Below are positions 37,324 through 46,252 of a DNA stretch of 64,000 bases, piece by piece. Within the stretch, counting starts at the first letter, position 1. The number at the start of each line of letters is the position of its first letter. This stretch comes from Saprospiraceae bacterium (lineage in GTDB: Bacteria; Bacteroidota; Bacteroidia; Chitinophagales; Saprospiraceae): contig JALHLK010000001.1 in assembly GCA_022844565.1 (NCBI GenBank), positions 249,073 through 313,072 on the forward strand. The letters run 5' to 3'. The notes under the pieces are model-generated. The model was not told the DNA's origin, did not search any database, and saw only the letters and a list, made by a program, of their open reading frames with translations. The translations under genes and the position numbers were made by a program.

Positions 37324-38496
37324 ATGAGAGAAGCATATATAATAGAAGGTAGAAGATCAGCCATCGGCAAGGCCAAAAAAGGAGGCTTCAGGAATATGAG
37401 GTCTGATGACTTAGCGGTGAGAATAATCAAAGACTTAGTGGCAAGTGTCCCAGGTTTTGATCCCTTAATGGTCGACGATGTGATCGTAGGTTGTGCCAAT
37501 CCTGAAGGTGAGCAAGGTCTACAAATAGGCCGTAACATATCTGCAAGAGCCTTAGGTAAAGAAGTACCTGGATTTGTAATCAATAGATATTGTGCATCAG
37601 GCCTTGAGGCTATTTGGTTGGCAACAGCTAAAATCAGATCGGGCATGTCTGAATGTATCATTGCAGGTGGTGCGGAATCGATGAGTTTGTTGCCGATGAC
37701 AGGCTATAAAATGGCTCCTTCCTATGAGGCAGCTATGGAAAACGTAAATTACCATGTGAGCATGGGAGCAACTGCTGAAGCTGTAGCAAAAAAGTGGGGC
37801 ATCAGTAGAGAAGAGGCGGATGGATTTAGTGTGAGATCTCATCAATTGGCAGCTCATGCCATCGAAACAGGTAAATTCACCAATCAAATTGTTCCAATAG
37901 AAGTAGAAGAGGTATTTGTAAGAGACAATAAAAGAGTGACTTCAAAGCACATTGTCGCGATGGATGAAGGTGTAAGAAAAGACACCACACTCGAAGGTTT
38001 GGGTAGACTTCCTGCTGTCTTCAAAAATGGTGGAATTATAACAGCTGGTAACTCATCACAAACATCCGACGGTGCTGCTTTTGTAATCGTGATGAGTGAC
38101 AATATGGCAAATAAATTAGGCTTAAAACCCAAAGCAAACTTAGTATCATGTGCCGTTGCAGGCGTTGATCCTCTTTACATGGGTATCGGTCCATGTGCAG
38201 CAATGCCAAAAGCACTCTCTCAAGCAAATTTAAAACTTAACGATATCGATCTTATAGAATTGAATGAAGCATTTGCGGCACAAGCCCTTGCTGTAATCAA
38301 AGAAGGTGGTCTTAATCCAGATATCGTCAATGTAAATGGTGGTGCTGTCGCTTTAGGTCATCCATTGGGATGTACTGGTGCTAAGCTCAGTATTCAATTG
38401 TTTGATGAAATGAAAGCTAGAGGCAATAAATATGGTATGGTAACTGCGTGTGTCGGTGGAGGTCAGGGTATTGCTGGGATTTATGAAGTGTTTTAA
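37324..38496 (+). CDS. Acetyl-CoA acyltransferase (thiolase, FadA type)
   Basis: A 390-residue thiolase with the three catalytic elements: nucleophile Cys90 in '[10 protein letters not shown]', His346 in '[10 protein letters not shown]', and Cys376 in 'TACVGGGQG'. It carries out the final thiolytic step of beta-oxidation, releasing acetyl-CoA. The gene follows the FadN-like enzyme by 31 nt. The pair thus gives the last three steps of fatty-acid breakdown in one transcript. Acyl-CoA dehydrogenase is not in the window. Confidence 0.92.
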   Translation: MREAYIIEGRRSAIGKAKKGGFRNMRSDDLAVRIIKDLVASVPGFDPLMVDDVIVGCANPEGEQGLQIGRNISARALGKEVPGFVINRYCASGLEAIWLATAKIRSGMSECIIAGGAESMSLLPMTGYKMAPSYEAAMENVNYHVSMGATAEAVAKKWGISREEADGFSVRSHQLAAHAIETGKFTNQIVPIEVEEVFVRDNKRVTSKHIVAMDEGVRKDTTLEGLGRLPAVFKNGGIITAGNSSQTSDGAAFVIVMSDNMANKLGLKPKANLVSCAVAGVDPLYMGIGPCAAMPKALSQANLKLNDIDLIELNEAFAAQALAVIKEGGLNPDIVNVNGGAVALGHPLGCTGAKLSIQLFDEMKARGNKYGMVTACVGGGQGIAGIYEVF

Positions 38497-38599
38497 TCGT
38501 TTAATGTGAAGATTAGATTTTTCATAAAATTCAAATTTTCCTAATTTAAGTGAGTTTATATTGAAATTGTAAGATATTTGCAAAAATTGATCTTCAAAT

Positions 38600-39433
38600 A
38601 TGAACAAACTCATCATTGAATCCGGAGCTACCAACTCCGAATGGTGTTTTATCACTGAAAAAGATGGCATCATAAACGATGAACGCTTGATGTCAAAAGG
38701 TTGGAATGCTTCTTCCACGAAGGAAGATATGCTAAAATCAGAAAAACAGCATAGCTGGATTCAAAATGCTGATGTGATTCACTTTTATGGAGCGGGTGTA
38801 AGCAGTGATTATTCCAGGAATCGAGTGGTTGATCAATTGAATAATCATCCTAATTGTCACGTGTTTGGCGATTTAAAGGCTGCCTGTATTGCTACATTAG
38901 GAAAAGATGAAGGCATTGGGGCTATATTAGGTACAGGAAGTATTTCATGTGTGTGGGATGGGGTAAATACAGATGTAATTGTTCCCTCATTAGGCTATTT
39001 ATTAAGTGATGAAGGAAGTGGATCGGATATTGGTAAAGAGGTTTTGAGGGCTTTCTTTTATAAAAAGATGCCGACCGAATTGCTAGAAGCTTTTGATGAA
39101 GCGTATAAGCTTACTCCAAGTTCGTTAATTGATAATTTATATGGAAAAGAAAATCCGAAGGCATATTTGGCCAGTTTTTCAAAATTTATAACCAAATATC
39201 CTCATGAATGGACGGATAATTTGGCTAAGGAGCGTCTAAACTTGTTTTTTGATATTCGTATTTTACCGATTTTTAACAAAAAAATTAAAAAAATAGGATT
39301 CATTGGGTCTATTTCGTTTGTTTTTAAAGAATATTTGACTCAACTTTGCAATCAAATTGGAGTGAATGATGTTACATATCATAAATCTGCAATGGAAGGT
39401 TTGATTAATTATCACAAATTAAATAATGAGTAG
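38600..39433 (+). CDS. BadF/BadG-type ATPase, N-acetylglucosamine-kinase-like
   Basis: A 277-residue protein of the ASKHA sugar-kinase superfamily. The N-terminal phosphate loop is 'LIIESGATNSEW' and the second loop is 'GAILGTGSISCVWDG'. The adenosine motif lies near 'IGFIGSISFVFKEYL'. Related proteins act on N-acetylglucosamine or similar amino sugars. It overlaps pfkA by 8 nt, so the products are probably made together, tying amino-sugar use to glycolysis. The usual acidic catalytic residue of the family ('DGGGT') is not preserved in the first loop, so activity is uncertain. Confidence 0.72.
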   Translation: MNKLIIESGATNSEWCFITEKDGIINDERLMSKGWNASSTKEDMLKSEKQHSWIQNADVIHFYGAGVSSDYSRNRVVDQLNNHPNCHVFGDLKAACIATLGKDEGIGAILGTGSISCVWDGVNTDVIVPSLGYLLSDEGSGSDIGKEVLRAFFYKKMPTELLEAFDEAYKLTPSSLIDNLYGKENPKAYLASFSKFITKYPHEWTDNLAKERLNLFFDIRILPIFNKKIKKIGFIGSISFVFKEYLTQLCNQIGVNDVTYHKSAMEGLINYHKLNNE

Positions 39434-40406
39434 TATAAAAAGAATTGCCGTTTTTACAAGTGGGGGTGACTCTCCTGGTATGAATGCGGCTATAAGGTCA
39501 GTTGTTAGAACATCTATTTATCATGATTTACATGTGTATGGCATTTATGGTGGATACGATGGTATGATCAATGGTAAAATCGAAAGACTTGAGTTAGGAA
39601 ATGTAGGTAACATCATGCAACGTGGGGGTACCATATTAAAAACAGCGCGAAGTAAAGAGTTTATGACCGTAGAAGGTAGGCAAAAAGCCTATGACTCTCT
39701 CAAAGCACACGATATCGATGCTTGTGTAGCAATAGGTGGTAATGGCACATATACAGGTGCGATGGTATTTTTAGAAGAACATGATTTCAAAATTGTAGGT
39801 CTACCTGGTACAATCGATAATGATTTGTATGGTACGGATTACACAATTGGTTTTGATACTTCTGTAAATACGGCTATGAGGGCAGTTGACAAAATTAGAG
39901 ATACAGCCGACTCGCATAATAGACTTTTTTTTATCGAAGTAATGGGAAGGCATTCGGGTTATATTGCACTGCATACAGCACTCGCCAGTGGAGCAGCTGA
40001 TGTCTTTTTGCCAGAGATTGAGACCAATATTGATGAAGTAATAAATCATTTGAAGTTAAATGCTAAACGGGGTAAGTTATTTAACCTAATTATCGTTGCA
40101 GAAGGTAATAAATCTGGTAATGCAACAGAATTGAGCAAAATTGTCCAAGAAAGGTTGCCAGAATTTGATGTTAAACTTACGATTATTGGTCATTTACAAA
40201 GAGGCGGAGCACCTTCTTGTTTAGATCGGGTACTTTCTTCAAGATTAGGTTATTCAGCAGTAGAAGCGCTAATGGCCGGTAAAAATGGTATTGCAATTGG
40301 AGTTGTAAATGATAAAATAGCTTATACTCCCTTTCATGAGGCCATCCATGGTGTGAAGGAATTTAATCATGATTTAATTTCTATAGCAAAAAAGCTTGCT
40401 ATTTAA
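39426..40406 (+). CDS. pfkA: 6-phosphofructokinase
   Basis: A 326-residue PfkA-type kinase. The ATP-binding 'TSGGDSPGMNAAIR' (11-24) and the catalytic 'GTIDND' (D131) are present, as is 'GHLQRGGAPS'. It catalyses the committed step of glycolysis. The third motif reads GGNGTYTGA (104-112), with Asn where E. coli PfkA has the Mg-binding Asp of GGDGS, which may alter nucleotide handling. It overlaps the kinase upstream by 8 nt and shares TAATG with cutA downstream, so three genes are translated as one unit. Confidence 0.93.
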   Translation: MSSIKRIAVFTSGGDSPGMNAAIRSVVRTSIYHDLHVYGIYGGYDGMINGKIERLELGNVGNIMQRGGTILKTARSKEFMTVEGRQKAYDSLKAHDIDACVAIGGNGTYTGAMVFLEEHDFKIVGLPGTIDNDLYGTDYTIGFDTSVNTAMRAVDKIRDTADSHNRLFFIEVMGRHSGYIALHTALASGAADVFLPEIETNIDEVINHLKLNAKRGKLFNLIIVAEGNKSGNATELSKIVQERLPEFDVKLTIIGHLQRGGAPSCLDRVLSSRLGYSAVEALMAGKNGIAIGVVNDKIAYTPFHEAIHGVKEFNHDLISIAKKLAI

Positions 40407-40735
40407 TGTCAAATTCCGATATTGGAAATGAGATGGTTTTCATCTACACTGTTATGCCTAATCAAGATGTGGCGGCTAAAATAGGAGCAATTTTAATTGA
40501 AAATAGATTGGCGGCTTGTGTAAATAGTTTTCCAATTAATAGTGCTTATATTTGGCATAATGAAATGACTCTTGATGACGAAATAGTAGTGTTGATAAAG
40601 TCTATCGAGTCTAAATTTAAAGAAATTGAACAAGAAATTTTAGCGAATCATCCGTATGAAGTTCCCATAATTGCAAAATGGAAAGTTTCGGTAAATGCAT
40701 CTTATTTTGAATGGTTAAATTCACATATTTCATAA
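40406..40735 (+). CDS. cutA: Divalent-cation tolerance protein CutA
   Basis: A 109-residue protein with the CutA1 motifs 'ENRLAACVNSFPI', 'YIWHNEMTLDDEIVVLIKS' and 'HPYEVPIIAKWKV'. CutA1 forms very stable trimers; the role in metal tolerance is debated. The start shares one base with the pfkA stop (TAATG at 40404-40408), so it is translationally coupled. A gap of 83 nt separates it from the sigma-factor gene. Confidence 0.93.
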   Translation: MSNSDIGNEMVFIYTVMPNQDVAAKIGAILIENRLAACVNSFPINSAYIWHNEMTLDDEIVVLIKSIESKFKEIEQEILANHPYEVPIIAKWKVSVNASYFEWLNSHIS

Positions 40736-40818
40736 TTTTCTATATATTATGGATACATTTAGAAAAATTCTACTTATTATTGTAACAAATACAATTTAAT
40801 GGCGTCATCAATTATGTT

Positions 40819-41322
40819 ATGCAGGGTGAAGAGATAGTAAGGCAAGTCCTACACTTAAAGGATAAATTGTACCGATTTGCTTTTAGAATACTATCTAATG
40901 AAATCGATGCAGAAGATGTAGTGCAAGAAACCTTTGTGAAAGTGTGGCAAAAGAGCGAACAATTGCAAGGGATTGAAAATAAAGAGGCGTGGTGCATGAC
41001 CGTTGCTAGGAACTTAGCTATTGATAAGATTAGGGCTCGAAAGAAAACACAAAGCAGTGATATAGATGGATTTCATTTTATATCAGACACTAGCCCAACT
41101 CCTGATAAAGCATTGGAAAATCAAGAAAGTTTGAACATAGTTATGCAAAAATTGAATGAGTTGCCAGAGCGACAGAGGGAAATAATACACCTTAGAGATA
41201 TTGAAGGATATACTTATCAGGAAATAGCAGAGATGACTGGAAACTCTCAAGAGCAAGTAAAGGTAAATCTCTTTAGAGCAAGACAAAAATTGAAAATTGA
41301 ATTAAAAAATTTAAGTTTCTAA
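40819..41322 (+). CDS. ECF-type RNA polymerase sigma factor
   Basis: A 167-residue sigma-70-family factor lacking regions 1 and 3, as extracytoplasmic-function factors do. Region 2 has 'YRFAFRILSNEIDAEDVVQETFVKVW' split over two helices. Region 4 has a helix-turn-helix, 'RDIEGYTYQEIAEMTGNSQ' with the following 'EQVKVNLFRARQKLK'. It should direct RNA polymerase to a small set of promoters, probably including its own operon. The next gene, 25 nt on, looks like its membrane anti-sigma partner. Confidence 0.9.
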   Translation: MQGEEIVRQVLHLKDKLYRFAFRILSNEIDAEDVVQETFVKVWQKSEQLQGIENKEAWCMTVARNLAIDKIRARKKTQSSDIDGFHFISDTSPTPDKALENQESLNIVMQKLNELPERQREIIHLRDIEGYTYQEIAEMTGNSQEQVKVNLFRARQKLKIELKNLSF

Positions 41323-41347
41323 ATATATAATACTTAAAAAGAAGAAA

Positions 41348-41866
41348 ATGAATAATATTGATGAAATATTAGATAAATATTGGAATGCGGAGTCAACGGT
41401 GGAAGATGAAATGTTACTCAAGGAATATTTTAATTCAGCGAGTGTTTCCGAAGAACATTTGACTTACAAACCATTATTCGTAGTACTACAGAATGAAATT
41501 AACCTTCGAGCTGACTTCAATCCTTTAGCCAAGATAGAGTCTTCATTCGCAGTAAAAAACAAACCTGTCGAGAAAGCTAAAGTAGTTTCAATTACAAACA
41601 GATGGAGGGCCGTAGCTGCTATTCTTGTATTTTCCTTAGTGAGTTTGTGGGCAGTCAATTTTTTCTTAAGGCCTGCTGAAGTTACACAAGAGGTAGTTTC
41701 TACAAAGAAAGCTAGAATTATTGAAATCAATGATATAGATGAGGCTAAGTTGTACACGGAAGATGCAGTCAATTTGATCGCTTCTTTACTAAAATCAGGT
41801 ACAAATCAAGTTGTGACAGGTATGGGCGCCATTGACAATTCTCCAGTCATAGGTACGATACAATAA
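41348..41866 (+). CDS. Putative anti-sigma factor, single membrane helix
   Basis: A 172-residue protein with a cytosolic acidic N-terminal part (about 1-85: 'ILDKYWNAESTVEDEMLLKEYF'), one membrane helix at ~97-112 ('AVAAILVFSLVSLWAVNFFL') and a periplasmic tail. Size, topology and its place after an ECF sigma gene suggest it holds the sigma factor at the membrane until a signal arrives. No zinc-binding HxxxCxxC motif is seen, so it is not a ZAS-type anti-sigma. The role is inference from context. Confidence 0.65.
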   Translation: MNNIDEILDKYWNAESTVEDEMLLKEYFNSASVSEEHLTYKPLFVVLQNEINLRADFNPLAKIESSFAVKNKPVEKAKVVSITNRWRAVAAILVFSLVSLWAVNFFLRPAEVTQEVVSTKKARIIEINDIDEAKLYTEDAVNLIASLLKSGTNQVVTGMGAIDNSPVIGTIQ

Positions 41867-41896
41867 TTATTAAACAAATTAACTTTAATTTATAAA

Positions 41897-42406
41897 ATGA
41901 AAAAATCTTTATTTACATTCGTTGGGCTTCTATTATTAACTTTTGCAACCGCTCAAGAAAATGCAATTGATAAATTCTTTAGCAAATATGAGGAAATTGC
42001 AGATTTTACAGTCGTAAATGTAAGTCCACGTGTATTCCCAATGATTGCTAAAATATCATCTGAAAGCGAGGATAAAGAATTTAAAAATCTGGTAGCGGGA
42101 CTGAAAGGTCTTAAGATGATTACTACTCAAAAAGACGCAACAAAGTATTATCAAGAAGTGTTGGCAAAGCTGCCAAAAAATTATGAAGAATTAGTAACTG
42201 TAAAAGAAAAAGGAAAAAACATAAAATTTTTAACCAAAGGAACAAATGACAAAATTTCAGAATTATTGCTTGTAATTGGTGGTGCTAATGATTTTATGCT
42301 ATTGAGTATTATAGGTGATATTGATTTGAATAATGTAGCAAAATTAGCCAATAAGATCAATATTCAAGGATCAGAACATTTAGATAAAGTCACTAAGAAA
42401 AATTAA
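41897..42406 (+). CDS. DUF4252-family exported protein (first of three)
   Basis: A 169-residue protein with signal peptide ('MKKSLFTFVGLLLLTFATAQ'). The mature part has 'IDKFFSKYEEIADFTVVNVSP' and a later 'FMLLSIIGDIDLNNVAKLAN', the pattern of DUF4252. The family is found in Bacteroidota next to ECF sigma and anti-sigma genes and is of unknown function. The three consecutive copies here (with 42420 and 42932) look like an ancient tandem duplication with strong divergence. Confidence 0.8.
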   Translation: MKKSLFTFVGLLLLTFATAQENAIDKFFSKYEEIADFTVVNVSPRVFPMIAKISSESEDKEFKNLVAGLKGLKMITTQKDATKYYQEVLAKLPKNYEELVTVKEKGKNIKFLTKGTNDKISELLLVIGGANDFMLLSIIGDIDLNNVAKLANKINIQGSEHLDKVTKKN

Positions 42407-42419
42407 TACACAAAAAGCT

Positions 42420-42929
42420 ATGAGAAACTTTCTTTATTTAGTTATTCTGATAATCTTTATTTCTTCTTGTTCGAGAAATCCTGTAAACAATATTTTTGAT
42501 GATGCAAAAAAGCACGATAAATCATTTGCGGTTAGCTTGCCTGGTTGGATGATAAGAGGGGGGATAAAACAAGCTACAAAGAATGAAGACATTGATGAAG
42601 CGATTGAAGATCTCTCTAAAATTGAAGGAGCACTTAAAGGAGCTAGAGTATTAGTTGCCTCAGATTTACCTCCAACGCTTTTACAAAACCTTAATAACCA
42701 AAGTAGGATTTTAGATCAAAAGGGCTACAGTTCTTACATTTCTGTAAAAAACAAAGGTCTCAATTTTAACCTTTATGGCTTTGAAAAGAAAGATAAGTTG
42801 AGAGATTTATTTTTTTATGGGTCTACCAAAGAAAATGAAATAATAATGGTCAGACTTGAAACCGACATTTCTACAAAAGACTTCGAAAGAATAGCAAAAA
42901 AAGTACAAACCACAACTAATTTAAAGTAA
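42420..42929 (+). CDS. DUF4252-family lipoprotein (second of three)
   Basis: A 169-residue protein whose N terminus ends in a lipobox ('IIFISSC' with Cys17), so it is a lipoprotein. The body has the same size and order of strands as its neighbours, including the closing 'NEIIMVRLETDISTKDFERIA'. Start 13 nt after the previous copy. It is the only one of the three that is lipid-anchored, which may indicate a split in location within one complex. Confidence 0.75.
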   Translation: MRNFLYLVILIIFISSCSRNPVNNIFDDAKKHDKSFAVSLPGWMIRGGIKQATKNEDIDEAIEDLSKIEGALKGARVLVASDLPPTLLQNLNNQSRILDQKGYSSYISVKNKGLNFNLYGFEKKDKLRDLFFYGSTKENEIIMVRLETDISTKDFERIAKKVQTTTNLK

Positions 42930-42931
42930 AA

Positions 42932-43447
42932 ATGCAAACCTTTATTAAAGTACCATCCATAATAATTTGTTTTATTTTTTTAGCAAATGATATTTCTACA
43001 CAAAGTATAGACGCCATACTAAGAAAATATAAGAATGACGAAACCGCGACAAGTATAAAATATCAAGGTGATAACTTGAACAAGGCAATAAAGAGTCAAA
43101 AGAAAGATTTAAAAACCAAGCTAGATTATATAGATATTTTGGGTTTTAAAATTGATGATATATCAATTAAAGATAAAACATCGATCAAAAATGTACTTAC
43201 AACCCAAAAATATGATGAACTAATCAATATTAAGTCAAAAGGAGGCTTAGTAAAAGTTAGCACTTTGTACAAGGGCGATATCATTAATAAACTTTATGCA
43301 CAATTTTCTTCTAATGAATTAGGAAATTATTACGCTGTACTCTCAGGAAAAATACATCTTGAAGAGATTTCACAAATAGTTTCCAATCTAAATATTAAAG
43401 AGTTAGATTTTTTAAAAATCATCTCTAGTGGTTCAAACCCGAAATAA
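42932..43447 (+). CDS. DUF4252-like exported protein (third of three)
   Basis: A 171-residue protein with a signal peptide (about 1-24). The match to DUF4252 is weaker than in the two upstream copies, but length, gene order and the C-terminal 'YYAVLSGKIHLEEISQIVSNL' element agree. Start 2 nt after the second copy, so translation is coupled. It ends the operon that began with the sigma factor. Confidence 0.65.
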   Translation: MQTFIKVPSIIICFIFLANDISTQSIDAILRKYKNDETATSIKYQGDNLNKAIKSQKKDLKTKLDYIDILGFKIDDISIKDKTSIKNVLTTQKYDELINIKSKGGLVKVSTLYKGDIINKLYAQFSSNELGNYYAVLSGKIHLEEISQIVSNLNIKELDFLKIISSGSNPK

Positions 43448-43573
43448 GTGTTTTGAAATTTATGAAAATTCCTAAAATAATTTAATAAAATCAAATACTC
43501 AAATCTGGTGTATAAAGCAACCGAGACGAGTGATTAATCATAGTTTTAAATCTACTATAAAGTTTGAAATGAT

Positions 43574-43581
43574 TATCTTTG
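43574..43581 (+). promoter_or_regulatory. Possible -7 box of the intact AAA-ATPase gene
   Basis: TATCTTTG matches TAnnTTTG and ends 19 nt before the ATG at 43601. No -33 box at standard distance is seen. Confidence 0.4.
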
Positions 43582-43600
43582 TATCACAAATAGGTTGTTG

Positions 43601-45115
43601 ATGCGTAAATACCCGGTAGGTTTACAAGATTTTGAAAAAATCATAGCTGAAAATTTTGTATACATAGATAAAACTAAATACATACTTGACTTAACAAAAG
43701 GAGGAGGGTATTACTTTCTATCACGTCCTCGTAGATTTGGCAAGTCTATGCTTACGACGACTATGCAGGCCTTATTCGAAGGCAAAAAACAGCTTTTTAC
43801 CGGGCTTTATGTTGAAGATAAGTGGAATTGGGAAGTAACTTATCCTGTAATTAGGATTTCGTTTGCAGAAATAGGTTTTCAATCTATGGGTTTGGATGAA
43901 TCTATTCGAAAAGAGCTGGTTAGACATGGTGATATTTTTGAAATAAGTTTTGAGTCACATTTTATCGACCAAATGTTCCGAGAGTTAATTCAGAAATTAT
44001 CTGCCTCTCATGGTAAAGTAGTCGTCCTAATAGATGAATATGACAAACCGATTATACATTATTTAGGCGTAGATATTGCCCAAGCATTAGAGAATAGAAA
44101 TACCATGAAAAATTTCTACTCCATTCTCAAAGAGGCAGATCCATATCTTAAAATGGTATTTATCACTGGGATTTCTAAATTTACTAAAGTAAGCATATTT
44201 TCTGATTTGAACAATCTAGCAGACCTCACGGTAGACCATAGATTTGCAGGTATTTGTGGAATTACCCAAGACGAATTGGAATCTAACTTTGTAGAAGAAC
44301 TCAAGAAAGAAGACAAAGCAAAGATCAAAGAATGGTACAATGGATACACTTGGGATATGAAAACATGGGTGTACAATCCATTTTCGTTGATTAATTTTTT
44401 CTCTTCTGGGATGTACAATAGTTATTGGTTTGAAAGCGGTACACCTACATTTGTAATCAATCTTTTAAAATCAAAAAAACAATATAATTTTGAAAGCAGA
44501 GAAGCATCTTTATTGAGATTGTCTTCCTTTGACATTGAAAAAATTGAAACCCTTCCATTGATGTTTCAAACTGGCTACCTCACTTTGAGTGCTTATGATG
44601 AAATAGGTGAAATCTATACGCTCAATTTTCCCAATAGAGAAGTAGAAAAGGCTTTTAACGAAATGCTATTAGATGTTTTTATGGAAAATTCTGATAGTAT
44701 TGGTGGAATTGTGTTAGTCAATAAACTACGCATCTCGTTACTAAATGAAAATTTTGACAATGTAAAATCCATCATCAACACTCTTTTTAAATCGCTCCCT
44801 TACACCATATGGCAAAATGAAAACGAATCCTTCTTTCATGCCATCTTGCACCTCACTTTTAAATTACTAGGCATCTATGTACAAAGCGAAGTCTTGACTA
44901 CAGATGGGCGAATAGATAGCATTATTCATTTTGTAGATAAGATCTACTGTATCGAAATCAAACTAGACAAATCAGCAAATGAAGCGCTCACTCAAATACG
45001 AGAAAAGGGATATTTGACTCCTTATGCGCATGAAGGCAAAAAACTTATAGGCATAGGTATAAATTTTTCTAAAGAGAAGAAGGAAGTGGCGGAGATATTG
45101 TGGGAGGTCATATGA
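43601..45115 (+). CDS. AAA-ATPase-like protein with C-terminal PD-(D/E)XK nuclease domain (intact copy)
   Basis: A 504-residue protein. ATG 43601 gives 'MRKYPVGLQDFEKI', the standard start; an in-frame TTG lies 6 nt upstream. It has 'RPRRFGKSM' P-loop, Walker B 'VVLIDEYDKPI', 'FITGISKFTKVSIFSDLNNL', and a nuclease domain ending with 'GRIDSII', 'IEIKLDK' and 'IREKGYLTPYA'. The family (PF09820 plus PF08011 types) occurs in many copies in Bacteroidota and may be mobile or defence-like, but its role is unknown. It is a full-length paralogue of the interrupted gene at 26396-27907. Confidence 0.88.
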   Translation: MRKYPVGLQDFEKIIAENFVYIDKTKYILDLTKGGGYYFLSRPRRFGKSMLTTTMQALFEGKKQLFTGLYVEDKWNWEVTYPVIRISFAEIGFQSMGLDESIRKELVRHGDIFEISFESHFIDQMFRELIQKLSASHGKVVVLIDEYDKPIIHYLGVDIAQALENRNTMKNFYSILKEADPYLKMVFITGISKFTKVSIFSDLNNLADLTVDHRFAGICGITQDELESNFVEELKKEDKAKIKEWYNGYTWDMKTWVYNPFSLINFFSSGMYNSYWFESGTPTFVINLLKSKKQYNFESREASLLRLSSFDIEKIETLPLMFQTGYLTLSAYDEIGEIYTLNFPNREVEKAFNEMLLDVFMENSDSIGGIVLVNKLRISLLNENFDNVKSIINTLFKSLPYTIWQNENESFFHAILHLTFKLLGIYVQSEVLTTDGRIDSIIHFVDKIYCIEIKLDKSANEALTQIREKGYLTPYAHEGKKLIGIGINFSKEKKEVAEILWEVI

Positions 45116-45269
45116 AATACATAATATTTAAAGGCTTATGAGCATGTAGATAAAATCTCTTTATTTAGTGTAGTATGTTTGTTTTTTGATATAATCGATT
45201 TTTTCTTGCTAATAAACAAAACATTAATCGTTACTTTTATGTCTTATTCTTTTGGTTTAAAAATTTAGT

Positions 45270-45485
45270 ATGGAGAACATCAAAAATTTTTTAGAAAAAT
45301 ACGGTTTTGGAGTATGTAACTTCATAGGTGAAAAGATTGGTGTACGTGCATCACGCGTCAGGCTGTATTTTATTTATCTTACTTTTGTTACGATGGGTTC
45401 TCCTATTTTTATTTATCTATTTACCGCCTTTTGGCTTAATATTTTTAAATACTTTAGAGAAGATAAAAATGAAATGATTGCATAA
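45270..45485 (+). CDS. Small PspC-domain protein
   Basis: A 71-residue protein. The N-terminal half is soluble ('FLEKYGFGVCNFIGEKIGVR'), then one or two hydrophobic stretches ('LYFIYLTFVTMGSPIFIYLF'). The element 'IGVRASRVRLYFIYLTF' is typical of PspC. PspC proteins sense or stabilise the membrane in envelope stress. The short form with only the domain and a charged tail is common in Bacteroidota. Confidence 0.78.
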   Translation: MENIKNFLEKYGFGVCNFIGEKIGVRASRVRLYFIYLTFVTMGSPIFIYLFTAFWLNIFKYFREDKNEMIA

Positions 45486-45499
45486 TTTTCAGAAGTATT

Positions 45500-46252
45500 T
45501 TAGTCTATCCATATCTCGTCTATAAACACCCAAGCCAAATTACCTTTTCCGTCATGCCAAGCAGGTAGTTTTACTACAGGCTTTATTCTTAGCGTCAAAG
45601 GATCATTATTTTTTAAATTTAATTTGATTGACTGAATGATGTTTTTGCTCGAAATAGGGTTAGTAGATTCAGTTGTGTTTGATTTATAAATGATGTTTTC
45701 GTTTTGTAAAATTTCTATTTTTTCAGGTCCAAATATCCAAGCTCCTTGATTGACCAAGAATGAAATATTGATGGTTTTGATTTTTTTTGAAGATAATGGT
45801 TTGATTGCCAATTCTATTGTTTCAATATTATAACCGAGATAATTTTCTTTGAAGTTTTCGTTACCTAACACACGGTCAGTCAATGTGCTAAAACCTTTCG
45901 ACTTGTATGATGGGTTTGGCTCGGTTCCTACAATTTCTACTCGACTCTTTGGGTGTTTATAAAAGTGACTTTCAATTGCAGTAGATGACTTAAAATGTGG
46001 ATGAGTCACTTTTGCTACAACGGACATACTTTTGTTTAGTTGAATAGGTTTTATGTACTTTTTAGTTCTTTTATCTTGGTTGACTGTATACTCTATGGTT
46101 GAGCCTTCCATTCTAAAATCATAAGACAAATCTATTTTTTTGTTTACAAAACTTCTAATTATCGAAGGTATTGGAGGGGCTAGCTGAGTTTCTTGTGACA
46201 ATAGTTTACAGAATGAACATAATAGGATTAAAATTAATGCTTTTAATTTCAT
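45500..46252 (-). CDS. Exported protein with chitobiase-like and C-terminal LPxWHxGKG domain
   Basis: A 250-residue protein with a signal peptide (about 1-19). The N-terminal part has an Fn3-associated (chitobiase-like) strand pattern ('FRMEGSTIEYTVNQ'). The ending 'LPAWHDGKGNLAWVFIDEI' nearly repeats the end of the cytochrome protein 47283-49433 ('LPQWHPGKGTKAWFFIDEI'), so the two share a C-terminal domain. The function of this domain is not known. Its start overlaps the upstream gene by 4 nt, so it is the last gene of the five-gene operon. Confidence 0.75.
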   Translation of the reverse strand: MKLKALILILLCSFCKLLSQETQLAPPIPSIIRSFVNKKIDLSYDFRMEGSTIEYTVNQDKRTKKYIKPIQLNKSMSVVAKVTHPHFKSSTAIESHFYKHPKSRVEIVGTEPNPSYKSKGFSTLTDRVLGNENFKENYLGYNIETIELAIKPLSSKKIKTINISFLVNQGAWIFGPEKIEILQNENIIYKSNTTESTNPISSKNIIQSIKLNLKNNDPLTLRIKPVVKLPAWHDGKGNLAWVFIDEIWID

